Positions 16,733-24,457 of a DNA stretch of 64,000 nt are shown here, piece after piece. The stretch is from Candidatus Poseidoniaceae archaeon (GTDB taxonomy: Archaea; Thermoplasmatota; Poseidoniia; Poseidoniales; Poseidoniaceae), in NCBI GenBank assembly GCA_938075675.1, contig CALJHE010000002.1, forward strand, positions 1 through 64,000, given 5' to 3'. The translations under genes and the position numbers were made by a program. The notes under the pieces are model-generated. The model was given only the letters and a program-made list of their open reading frames with translations. It was not told the origin of the DNA and made no database searches. Position 1 is the first letter of the stretch; the number at the start of each line of letters is the position of its first letter.

Positions 16733-16911
16733 GTCGGATTCCTCCTTTGTTTTATACAACGAATTGGCCCCACCGTGGGGGGCGTACGAGGGCCCTCAGG
16801 AAAGGAGAAGCCGTGACACTGCGCCCCAATCCCACGAGCGGGGAAAGAGACAGGTGGGGTCCTCGGGGGATGGCCCATTGTGTCTGGCTGCTCACCTTTG
16901 AGCAACCATCC
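16733..16911 (-). promoter_or_regulatory. GC-rich, structured possible leader of the ribosomal operon
   Basis: Hand count of 16771-16880 gives 74 G/C of 110 (67%), well above the flanking genes. It holds inverted repeats: CCCCA/TGGGG (16768-16772 with 16776-16780), the palindrome AGGGCCCT (16789-16796), and a nested helix GGATGG/CCATCC (16868-16873 with 16906-16911) enclosing TGCTC/GAGCA (16889-16893 with 16900-16904). On the minus strand the next pair at 16888/16905 is a G-U wobble, but on the plus strand it is a C-A mismatch, which favours a minus-strand RNA. No convincing reading frame, tRNA, SRP RNA or RNase P RNA motif is present. A leader controlling the uL3 operon is the simplest reading. 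Positions 16912-17102 hold promoter sequence only. Confidence 0.4.
16751..16757 (-). promoter_or_regulatory. TATA-like element immediately upstream of uL3
   Basis: Minus-strand GTATAAA is centred about 22 nt before the uL3 ATG. Used as a promoter it would give an mRNA starting at or inside the start codon, which conflicts with the strong Shine-Dalgarno site between them. I list it as a possible but less likely promoter. Confidence 0.25.
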
Positions 16912-16923
16912 GACTTACCTCCC

Positions 16924-16931
16924 GTATATGA
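16924..16931 (-). promoter_or_regulatory. candidate TATA box for the uL3-SecY operon
   Basis: Minus-strand TCATATAC closely resembles the TATA box before the eL41 gene (CTCATATATG near 33937). Transcription would start around 16900 and give a leader of about 170 nt covering the GC-rich element. The extended match CTCATATAYGG at two ribosomal-protein promoters supports it, but no start-site data exist here. Confidence 0.45.
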
Positions 16932-17102
16932 GTGGTTCGGTCACCCAATGCAGTGAGGTGAAGTGGTTACAACGAAAGTGTCATTCTTTGAACCACGGTA
17001 AGAACATATCCTTTTTCTCGAACTTTGCCAATTTCCTTTCTTTTCACTTTCACAAACACACCCCACACTATCCTTTTGAACCCTCGACCAAAAACAACAA
17101 CC

Positions 17103-19772
17103 ATGGCAGTGGTCGTACATCCTTTCCTCAAAGAGGGTGTACAGGCTCGAGCATACCAAATGATGGTCTTGCGAAACACACTGGCTGCTTCCACACTCAT
17201 GGTGATGCCAACAGGCTTCGGGAAAACCGCAGTCGAATGGATGGCTATGGCAGAAGCACTGCGATTAAACGTCGGAAAAATCTTACTCATCGCTCCAACA
17301 ACTGGACTCGTCGAACAGCAACAGCGAATGGCGCAAGAAATGTTGCAACTTGACAATGACCTCATCGTCACCTATACAGGAGAGAATCCTATTGCTCAGC
17401 GGCCAGCGATTTGGAAGGCAGCACGGGTGATAATGGCCACATCACAAGTTATTCGCAACGATGCTTCCAACGGCCGAATTGACCTGTCTGAGGTTGGAAT
17501 ACTCATCGTGGATGAGGCCCACCATGGCACTGGCAATCATGCCTATGCCCAGGTCGGCAACATGTATCGCAAAGCTTGCGAAGGAAACACTTCACCGAAG
17601 ATTCTCGGTGCAACTGCAAGCCCTGGAACAACCGAGGGCAGTATTCTTGAAGTGGTAAAAAATTACGACTTTGATTATCTTGAAGTATCTCGCAAGGAAG
17701 ACCCTATGCTCCAGCCCTATGCCGTTGAGATGAACACCATACCTCACAGATTACCATTGCCAGAGGAACTGTACCTTTTGATGAAACCGTTACAAGACCA
17801 TTTCGATCAAGAAGCAAAGCATCTCCAAGACATGGGATTCCTTTCCCCAACGTCTTACATCTCAGGAAAAATGATCAATGAAGCACAGCGAAGAGCCAGC
17901 CAAGCTATTCAGAAGCGAGATGTACGTGGCTACGATGCTGCACGAAGAATTGGCGACCTAAGGCGCATGCATATTCTTCTGGATCTCATCCAAACACAAG
18001 GACTCAAAGCAGCAGTATCTTTCTTAGATAGGGCAGAAGAAGACGGGCGTAGTGGTGAAAGAACGACAAATCGGTTTGTCGCCAAACCAGCAATCCATCA
18101 ATTTCGAATTGCTACCAAAGAGGTCGAAGAATTTCATCCTAAACCTGGCTATGTTAGGGACTTGGTGGTCAAACAACTCAAAAAACATCCGAAAAGCAAG
18201 ATTATCGTATTCACTGAATACAGAGATACTGTGGATAATCTTGTATCGATACTAAAATCTATAGAAGGGTGCGAACCGGACCGATTCATAGGACAATCGG
18301 GCAAAGGTAAGCGGAAAGGAATGTCGCAGAAAGAGCAACTCAACCAATTGCAACGCTTTCGAGACGGTGACATCAACATCTTAGTCGCCACATCGGTTGG
18401 TGAAGAAGGGTTAGATGTACCTGCAGCTGAACTTGTTATTCTCTATGAGCCCGTTGCAAGTGCCATACGAACCATTCAACGTCGAGGAAGAACCGCTCGA
18501 CAGCAAGCAGGAACGGTTCACACATTAATTGCTGAACAAACACGCGATGAGTTTGTGAACAGCGCTGCTGGAAAGCGAGAAGAAAGGATGTATCGACTGT
18601 TGAAACGTATTCGTAAGCGTGGACTCATTCCATCGAGACCTCCCGCCTCCGATGCTGTTTTCGATGCCTTCCGAATTCGCATTGGTGAGGACGAGATGAC
18701 AGTTCCTGCTTTCATAGAAAGCGAAAAAGAACGAATCGAAGCACTTCTCCCCGCACCACAGCCATCGAAATCCGAAGAAAAAGAGACCGTAAAGAAAGAA
18801 AGAGGTGTCCCCGTCATCGCACCTTCAGAACGACGACACAGTCATCAAATGGGGCTTGAACAATTTACCAGCAACACAAGGCAGGAAACGAAAACTGTCG
18901 AGAAAAGTACACCTACGATTCGTACTGTATGGCCCAAACCCATCCTCGATGGTCAAACTCACCGACATCAAGAAGACCTTGCTGCGGCAGCAGCATCCGC
19001 ATTAGCCGCAGAAATGGATGAAGTACAGAAGCAGAAAGTCTCCATCATACTCGATCACCGTGAATCCTCCTCAACACTTGGAGCCTACCTGAGAAGTCGA
19101 GGGGCGACGGTTGAGTTCCGTCACCTCAAAGAAGGCGATATTCGAATATCTGAGCGCATACTCATCGAGAGAAAAACCGCGAGAGACCTCGTCAATTCGC
19201 TTACTGATGGCCGGTTACTGAACCAATGTCGACGCCTTATCGCCTCCTCATCGAGGCCGATGTTGCTTATCGAAGTTGGAGAAGGCCATGGACAATTTGT
19301 TCATCCGAATGCAGTCCATGGGGCTCTGGCTCACGTAAGCCTCGATTTGGGAATTCCCGTCATGATGACGAAAAGCCCTGAAGAAACGGCACATTTCATT
19401 ATTGCAGCAGCAAAAAGAGAACACGACATGATTGAGAAAATGGCGTCACTTGCACAAGCCCGAACGGCGAGTTATGAAGATGAAAGAAGCATTGAGAGAG
19501 CAATCTCTGCAGCACTCTCTGAAATTAAGGCCATTGAACTTGACAACAGGGCATCGACACCGCTTGCTGGAAGATGGACTGAACACCAAAGACAAGTATC
19601 TGTCGATGTACTGTCCGCTATACCAGGTATAGGGACGAAGAAAGCGGAATCATTGGTAAATACATTCAACACTCTTTCAGGCGTTTTTTCAGCATCGGTT
19701 GATGAAATAAGCAAGTGCGAACATGTAGGTTCGGCAAGCGCTCTGAAGGTTTTCGAAACACTACATGAGTGA
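17103..19772 (+). CDS. hef: Hef: FANCM-like helicase fused to XPF-type nuclease
   Basis: 889 residues from ATG 17103 (MAVVVHPFLKEG). The N-terminal superfamily II helicase has Walker A PTGFGKT (about 37-43), DEAH box (VDEAHH near 142), TASPG, and a C-lobe with FTEYRDT and QRRGRTAR. A linker of about 130 residues rich in E/K leads to an ERCC4 nuclease (DHRESS, then IERKTARDLV, the ERKxxxD site) and a C-terminal helix-hairpin-helix pair (AIPGIGTKKAESLV). Hef processes stalled forks and flapped DNA in euryarchaea; both halves look catalytically intact. The earlier ATG-less stretch back to 17025 is unlikely to be coding. Its TGA is followed directly, without a gap, by the stop of the convergent gene at 19773. 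Confidence 0.95.
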   Translation: MAVVVHPFLKEGVQARAYQMMVLRNTLAASTLMVMPTGFGKTAVEWMAMAEALRLNVGKILLIAPTTGLVEQQQRMAQEMLQLDNDLIVTYTGENPIAQRPAIWKAARVIMATSQVIRNDASNGRIDLSEVGILIVDEAHHGTGNHAYAQVGNMYRKACEGNTSPKILGATASPGTTEGSILEVVKNYDFDYLEVSRKEDPMLQPYAVEMNTIPHRLPLPEELYLLMKPLQDHFDQEAKHLQDMGFLSPTSYISGKMINEAQRRASQAIQKRDVRGYDAARRIGDLRRMHILLDLIQTQGLKAAVSFLDRAEEDGRSGERTTNRFVAKPAIHQFRIATKEVEEFHPKPGYVRDLVVKQLKKHPKSKIIVFTEYRDTVDNLVSILKSIEGCEPDRFIGQSGKGKRKGMSQKEQLNQLQRFRDGDINILVATSVGEEGLDVPAAELVILYEPVASAIRTIQRRGRTARQQAGTVHTLIAEQTRDEFVNSAAGKREERMYRLLKRIRKRGLIPSRPPASDAVFDAFRIRIGEDEMTVPAFIESEKERIEALLPAPQPSKSEEKETVKKERGVPVIAPSERRHSHQMGLEQFTSNTRQETKTVEKSTPTIRTVWPKPILDGQTHRHQEDLAAAAASALAAEMDEVQKQKVSIILDHRESSSTLGAYLRSRGATVEFRHLKEGDIRISERILIERKTARDLVNSLTDGRLLNQCRRLIASSSRPMLLIEVGEGHGQFVHPNAVHGALAHVSLDLGIPVMMTKSPEETAHFIIAAAKREHDMIEKMASLAQARTASYEDERSIERAISAALSEIKAIELDNRASTPLAGRWTEHQRQVSVDVLSAIPGIGTKKAESLVNTFNTLSGVFSASVDEISKCEHVGSASALKVFETLHE

Positions 19773-20633
19773 TTAACCGCCGATGACAAGCGCACGGGTT
19801 CGTAGCTGTGCAAATCGATCGGGGTAGTGGCCCAAAGCAAAGGCAACCATCTCAGCGAGATGGAGAATCGGCATTGTCGTATCTTTACGTGCAATTTTAC
19901 CGGCTTTGGATTGGTAGGAGTCGAGGTTTGCATGTGAAATGGTACATGCCGAGACGATGAGGTCGGCACCACTTGACTTTGCATCAGAGAGGACTGCAGC
20001 CGTCATGCGCATCACTGGCTTGTTAATTGTTAGCAAAGATGGAGCACCGACGCTTTGGCATTTGAGGTCATATTCAACGGGAGTGCCTCCGAGAGCTGTA
20101 ATGAGTTGTTCCATGTATGTAGGCATGAATGGGTCATCAGCACCGCAGGCTCCGCTCCGTTGCATAGTTGAGCCGTAGTAGGCAGCGACATTCAAGCGAA
20201 GTGGATTAATAACAGCATCTCGGATCTTATCCAGTCCAATCTCTTCAACCAGGAAGTGGAGAAGGTGGCGTGACTGAGATTCACCGTTGTATTCGATACC
20301 TGAGGTTCGAGCAACAATATTGTTCACATGGTTAGCAAAGCCTTGGTCGTCGTTGAATTCATCAATCGTGTCACACATGATACCATGGCTTGTCGCACAA
20401 GTCGTTAGGACATCGAGGCCCTTCGATTCTGCGAGTGCGAGGTTGCGTGCAACCAATGCATGTTGGAGTTTTGGAGATGATTGTTTGATGATGTTTCCAC
20501 CGTCACTGCTGGCCTTTGGGAGTTCCGTTAATTGAATACCGAGAGTCTTGCAGAGCGGTTGAATACAATCCTCTACTTCGGAAGATGCAGCACGAGCGGC
20601 ATTACCGGGGTAATATGCAATTTTTACAGCCAT
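19773..20633 (-). CDS. HdrB/SdhE-like CCG-domain protein with most cluster cysteines lost
   Basis: 286 residues. The fold markers of the heterodisulfide reductase B / archaeal succinate dehydrogenase CCG subunit are in order: YYPG at the start, LTTCATSHG (about 77-84), LNVAAYYGSTMQR (about 148-159), YDLKCQSVGAPSL (188-200), GADLIVSACTISHANLD (222-238) and PILHLAEMVAFALGHY near the end. In the family each half has C, CC-G and CxxC ligands for a non-cubane cluster. Here GC is GN (10-11), the first CCG is SDGG, the second is SVG, and each CxxC keeps only its first Cys (C79, C230). It therefore probably holds no such cluster. A GAGGTGG Shine-Dalgarno site precedes the ATG, nine bases after its upstream partner, so both are one operon. 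Redox role inferred only. Confidence 0.75.
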   Translation of the reverse strand: MAVKIAYYPGNAARAASSEVEDCIQPLCKTLGIQLTELPKASSDGGNIIKQSSPKLQHALVARNLALAESKGLDVLTTCATSHGIMCDTIDEFNDDQGFANHVNNIVARTSGIEYNGESQSRHLLHFLVEEIGLDKIRDAVINPLRLNVAAYYGSTMQRSGACGADDPFMPTYMEQLITALGGTPVEYDLKCQSVGAPSLLTINKPVMRMTAAVLSDAKSSGADLIVSACTISHANLDSYQSKAGKIARKDTTMPILHLAEMVAFALGHYPDRFAQLRTRALVIGG

Positions 20634-20642
20634 AAATCCACC

Positions 20643-22610
20643 TCAGAACCTCTGGTCAATCTCATTGAAGAGGCTAACGACTTCGTGGTGCGCCTCAACT
20701 TTGGTGTTAATCATATTCGGAATTTTACCAATACCTGCAGGTGGTGCAAGAAGTGCTTGCAGACTTCGGAATGGTGGTGCACCGGTTCGTGTAAAGCCGA
20801 GGAACATACGGGCAGATACGCCATCGAAAATGTTGCTCAAAAGACCGACTGGTCCGAGTACTTGACGGTAAAGTGTGGTTTCGTTAACGTTGCCGCTCCA
20901 CTTTACACTGCGACCGTACCACTTCACGAGTCGTCCATGAGGACCAGAATAATTGTTAGAATTCAATAATTTACCACGTGCGGTGTTGAGGGCTTTTGAA
21001 GCAGTACGTCCATCAGAGCTGTATCGGGCAACTGAGGTGAAGTCTGCCTCTGCCCAGACGCCATGTTCGCTCCCAATTGAAGCCATCAAGGAATCACGCT
21101 GTGATTCGCCAGTTCGTGGGTCAACACACCGATTCCATTGCTGCAAGAGGACTCCCGGACCCATGTACTCCGAATCATAGGCAAAAGTATCGGACATTGA
21201 CTGCAACAGTTGGAAGGAAACTACATCCCCCATTGCGTGGAGGGTGTTCGCAGTGGCAGCTTCCATCGTGCCCATTGGGCTACCGTTGAGAAGGGTGTGG
21301 CCGTCACGAGGGTCGGCCTTCATCCACGGTTCACTGGATGAACGTGTTGTTTCATACGATGTGTAGTCGACAACAAGGTCACGTACAACTGGATATCCTG
21401 GGACTGGCTCCACTTTGAGGACACCACCTTCATTGACTAAATCACTGATTTGAGCAAGGTCAGACAAAACAATTCGACCGTTGACTCGAACACCGGATGT
21501 TGGAGATCCATTACCGCTTCCTCTTCGGAAAGCAAGGCTTCCATCCACGTCTTGTTGGACTGCCATAAGTAGGTCTTCAACAGTAGCATGACCTGGCACT
21601 GCGCATGCGATGGTATCCCATCCTGAATCTGCGGCTTCAGGGCAGTAGCGGAACAAGGAAAGTGTGATGGAAATGTCTTCTTGAACAATGGAGCCCGGAG
21701 TGAAGTCACCTTCGACAACCTCGTCGCCAGAGCCAGAACCGTATTCGATCATCTCATCGAGAAGTACTTCCTGCAATGTACCCGATTCATCGACACAAGC
21801 AATGATAGGAAGGGCTTCTGCAACCCATTGTGCCCACGGAGTATCGAAGTCTACATCGCACAATTGAGTGGTGTGAACCTTGCTTGCACCCAATGCAACA
21901 TACTTCTCATCCCAGTCAGTTCCAGCCTTGCAGAATTCGTCGTATGAAGAATCGCCGATCGCACAGACACTGAATGAGACTCCAGACATCGATGGTGCTT
22001 GAGTGCTGACGGATTGCCAAAGAGATTCAGCATTGTCGGGCATTTCTCCCTCGCCCCAAGTGGATGTAATAATGAGTGTACGCTTGTGATTTGGAAGGGT
22101 CGCTGCGTCGAATCCATCCATGTCGTAAACGGTAGGAACGAGCCCATAGTTTGCGGCGAGTTTTGCAGTTTTCTCAGCAAGACCCGCAGCGTTACCCGTT
22201 TGAGAGCCAAAAAGAATGGCAAGTGAACGGTCGCCGCCACCGAGAAGGGCTTGGAGTTCTGCGCTCCCTCCAGTAGCAACAGCTACGGTTGCGGCAGGTG
22301 CTGCAGCAACTTCTACCGCAGGTGCAACCTCTGCTACTGTTTCAGTTGCGCCGTCGGTTTGAAGTTCGAACTTAATAATCTCAACTGGACAAGCATCAGC
22401 TGCTTCAAGAATCATCTCACCGTAATCACTGCCGAAAGAACCAGCCATGGAGGCTCCACCGACGTTTCGGTCGAGAACGCCATCGGTGCGGACTGCAGCA
22501 ACAATCTTCGATGAATCATCGGAAACCAAAAACACTTCAGGACAAATATCCTGACAAGCGTCACATGTGATGCAATCTTCTTCAATCCACACCTTTGCTA
22601 CGATGGTCAT
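20643..22610 (-). CDS. ferredoxin-flavodoxin-SdhB-like fusion protein
   Basis: 655 residues from ATG 22610 (MTIVAKVWIEED), preceded by GAGGGTGA. Part 1 (1-85): ferredoxin with CxxCxxCxxxCP at 13/16/19/23 and a later CP at 74, enough for one [4Fe-4S] cluster. Part 2: Ala/Pro-rich linker. Part 3 (about 130-285): flavodoxin domain with the FMN loop FGSQTGNAAGLAEK and TSTWGEGEMP, as in sulfite reductase-type flavodoxins. Part 4 (about 305-655): SdhB-like, recognisable by FRR, VNGRIVLSD, VVRDLVVDYTSYE, YMGPGVLLQQWNRCVDPR and HGVWAE, but every Cys that binds the 2Fe-2S, 3Fe-4S and 4Fe-4S clusters in SdhB is replaced (e.g. the plant-type motif reads FRRGSGNGSPTSG). It forms an operon with the HdrB-like gene. 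Electron transfer between ferredoxin and FMN is likely; the partner enzyme is unknown. Confidence 0.8.
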   Translation of the reverse strand: MTIVAKVWIEEDCITCDACQDICPEVFLVSDDSSKIVAAVRTDGVLDRNVGGASMAGSFGSDYGEMILEAADACPVEIIKFELQTDGATETVAEVAPAVEVAAAPAATVAVATGGSAELQALLGGGDRSLAILFGSQTGNAAGLAEKTAKLAANYGLVPTVYDMDGFDAATLPNHKRTLIITSTWGEGEMPDNAESLWQSVSTQAPSMSGVSFSVCAIGDSSYDEFCKAGTDWDEKYVALGASKVHTTQLCDVDFDTPWAQWVAEALPIIACVDESGTLQEVLLDEMIEYGSGSGDEVVEGDFTPGSIVQEDISITLSLFRYCPEAADSGWDTIACAVPGHATVEDLLMAVQQDVDGSLAFRRGSGNGSPTSGVRVNGRIVLSDLAQISDLVNEGGVLKVEPVPGYPVVRDLVVDYTSYETTRSSSEPWMKADPRDGHTLLNGSPMGTMEAATANTLHAMGDVVSFQLLQSMSDTFAYDSEYMGPGVLLQQWNRCVDPRTGESQRDSLMASIGSEHGVWAEADFTSVARYSSDGRTASKALNTARGKLLNSNNYSGPHGRLVKWYGRSVKWSGNVNETTLYRQVLGPVGLLSNIFDGVSARMFLGFTRTGAPPFRSLQALLAPPAGIGKIPNMINTKVEAHHEVVSLFNEIDQRF

Positions 22611-22754
22611 GCTCGTCACCCTCACTTACGCGTCGTAAGCAAATATTCCCACCATGGAGAGGCCTTTCAAGGTTCGCTTTTGTTCCCTTCAAAGAAGGAC
22701 GACAATTTCAAGAAAAATAGTGTACGAAACATGACTCCAAACAGTGAGTCGACA

Positions 22755-24386
22755 TCACATCTGGAAGTCGCCCATGCCGCCCATATCTCCCATTCCGCCG
22801 TCCATTGAGACGCCCTTGGAAGAGATGACATCGTCGATTCTCAAAATCATGATTGCTGTTTCTGTAGCAGATTGAATCGCCTGTTCGACGACTCGCATTG
22901 GTTCAACAACATTTGCTTGCTTCATATCAACTACGCCACCTTCGTAAACATTGATTCCTGCGTGCGACTGACCGTCTGCGTGTGCCTTGCGAAGTTCAAT
23001 GAGGGTTGTCACGGGGTCAAGTCCTGCGTTTTCAGCCAGTGTACGTGGAATGATTTCCAATGCGGAGGCAAAGGCTTCGATTGCCATCTGCTCACGGCCG
23101 CCGACGGTCTCTGCGTAGGTACGCAGATCACGGGAGAGTGCTGCAAGAACACTGCCTCCACCGGTCAAAACTGCGCCGTCTTCCCAAGCAACTGAAACAA
23201 CACCGACCGCATCATCGAAGGCGCGACGGATTTCATCCACAACGTGTTCAGTTCCACCACGAAGAAGAACTGAAACTGATTTCGCTTCGGGACATCCAGT
23301 GATGAACGTCATATCGGATTCACCAATTTTACGCTCTTCGACCTTTGCAGCATGACCAAGGTCCTCGTCGGAGAGGTCGTCGACATTCGTAACAATTCGG
23401 CCAGCAGTTGCCTTTGATAGGGCTTCCATATCCGATTTCTTAGCGCGGCGAATAGCAAAGATGCCAGCTTTCGACATGTAGTGCTGGGCAAGTTCGTCAA
23501 TCCCTTTTTGACAGATAAGCACAGTTGCACCGGAGGCTTGGATTTTCTCAACAAGCCCGCGGATGTAGTTTTCTTCCTCCTCAAGGAAAAGAGCGAGTTG
23601 ATTTGGGTCTGTAATCTGAATCTTTGCATCGACTTCAGTCTTCTTCACCTCAATTGCTGAGTTAATGAGAGCAATTTTAGCATCAGAGATTGAACGTGGC
23701 ATTCCTGCGTGAACTCTTTCCTTATCCAGAAGGATTCCGTCAATAAGAGTTGAATCTTTAATCGAACCACCTTGTCGCTTTTCGACTTTGATGTCGGAAA
23801 GGTCAACAATTCTCTCTTCGTCTTCGATGATTCCAACGGCGTTCACTGCACGAACGCAAATGTCAGCCATGAAACTCTTGACCGCACCAGCAGACTTGCC
23901 GGTAAGAGCAGTTTTCGCAACCTCCATCAAAACGGAATCTTGGTTCTCAGTCGAGATACCATGGGCTTCAAGCAATTCAACTGCTTTCTCAGCAGCGAGC
24001 CGGAATCCTTCACAGATCACAGTAGGATGAACGTTCTGTTCAATGAGGTCTTCGCTGCGCTTGAGAAGTTCTCCAGAGAGAACAACAGCGGAAGTTGTCC
24101 CGTCATAGCAATGCTGTTCCTGAGTTTTTGCGACTTCAATGATCATCTTGGCGGCAGGATGGTCGATGTCCATTTCTTTGAGAATGGTTGCACCGTCGTT
24201 CGTGATGACGACATCACCCATTGAATCCACGAGCATCTTGTCCATGCCTTTCGGTCCGAGTGTAGATCGAACTGCATCAGCTACAGCCTTGGCAGCGGCA
24301 ATGTTGTTTGATTGAGCGGTTCTACCGCGAGTTCGCTGTGTTCCATCCTTCAAAATGAAGATGGGTGCTTGTCCGTTTCCATACAT
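22755..24386 (-). CDS. thsA: thermosome subunit (group II chaperonin)
   Basis: 543 residues. Conserved chaperonin motifs are [16 protein letters not shown] (about 40-55), ITNDGATIL, the ATP-site DGTTSAVVL (about 94-102), and a late GGGSVLAAL. The C-terminus is a GGM repeat ([14 protein letters not shown]), the disordered tail seen inside the folding chamber. It folds cytosolic proteins in an ATP-driven cage. AAGGAGAC lies before the ATG. A minus-strand TTAAAA element at 24445-24450 may be its TATA box, giving a leader of about 35 nt. Confidence 0.97.
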   Translation of the reverse strand: MYGNGQAPIFILKDGTQRTRGRTAQSNNIAAAKAVADAVRSTLGPKGMDKMLVDSMGDVVITNDGATILKEMDIDHPAAKMIIEVAKTQEQHCYDGTTSAVVLSGELLKRSEDLIEQNVHPTVICEGFRLAAEKAVELLEAHGISTENQDSVLMEVAKTALTGKSAGAVKSFMADICVRAVNAVGIIEDEERIVDLSDIKVEKRQGGSIKDSTLIDGILLDKERVHAGMPRSISDAKIALINSAIEVKKTEVDAKIQITDPNQLALFLEEEENYIRGLVEKIQASGATVLICQKGIDELAQHYMSKAGIFAIRRAKKSDMEALSKATAGRIVTNVDDLSDEDLGHAAKVEERKIGESDMTFITGCPEAKSVSVLLRGGTEHVVDEIRRAFDDAVGVVSVAWEDGAVLTGGGSVLAALSRDLRTYAETVGGREQMAIEAFASALEIIPRTLAENAGLDPVTTLIELRKAHADGQSHAGINVYEGGVVDMKQANVVEPMRVVEQAIQSATETAIMILRIDDVISSKGVSMDGGMGDMGGMGDFQM

Positions 24387-24457
24387 ATGAACGTCTCCTT
24401 ACAACTATGCCGAGGGCGAGTACGCCTTGAACCCTACGCTTGGGTTTTAATCGATAA

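Noticed and set aside
16895-16909. Five-codon leader peptide (ATG to TGA) after a GGGAGGT on the minus strand upstream of uL3
   Set aside because: It would start upstream of the predicted transcription start and such short frames occur by chance; nothing else supports it.
16760-16940. SRP RNA or RNase P RNA gene in the GC-rich stretch before uL3
   Set aside because: Conserved motifs of either RNA (SRP helix 8 GGAAG/GCAGC arrangement, RNase P GAGGAAAGUC and ACAGAA elements) are not found on either strand and the length is too short.
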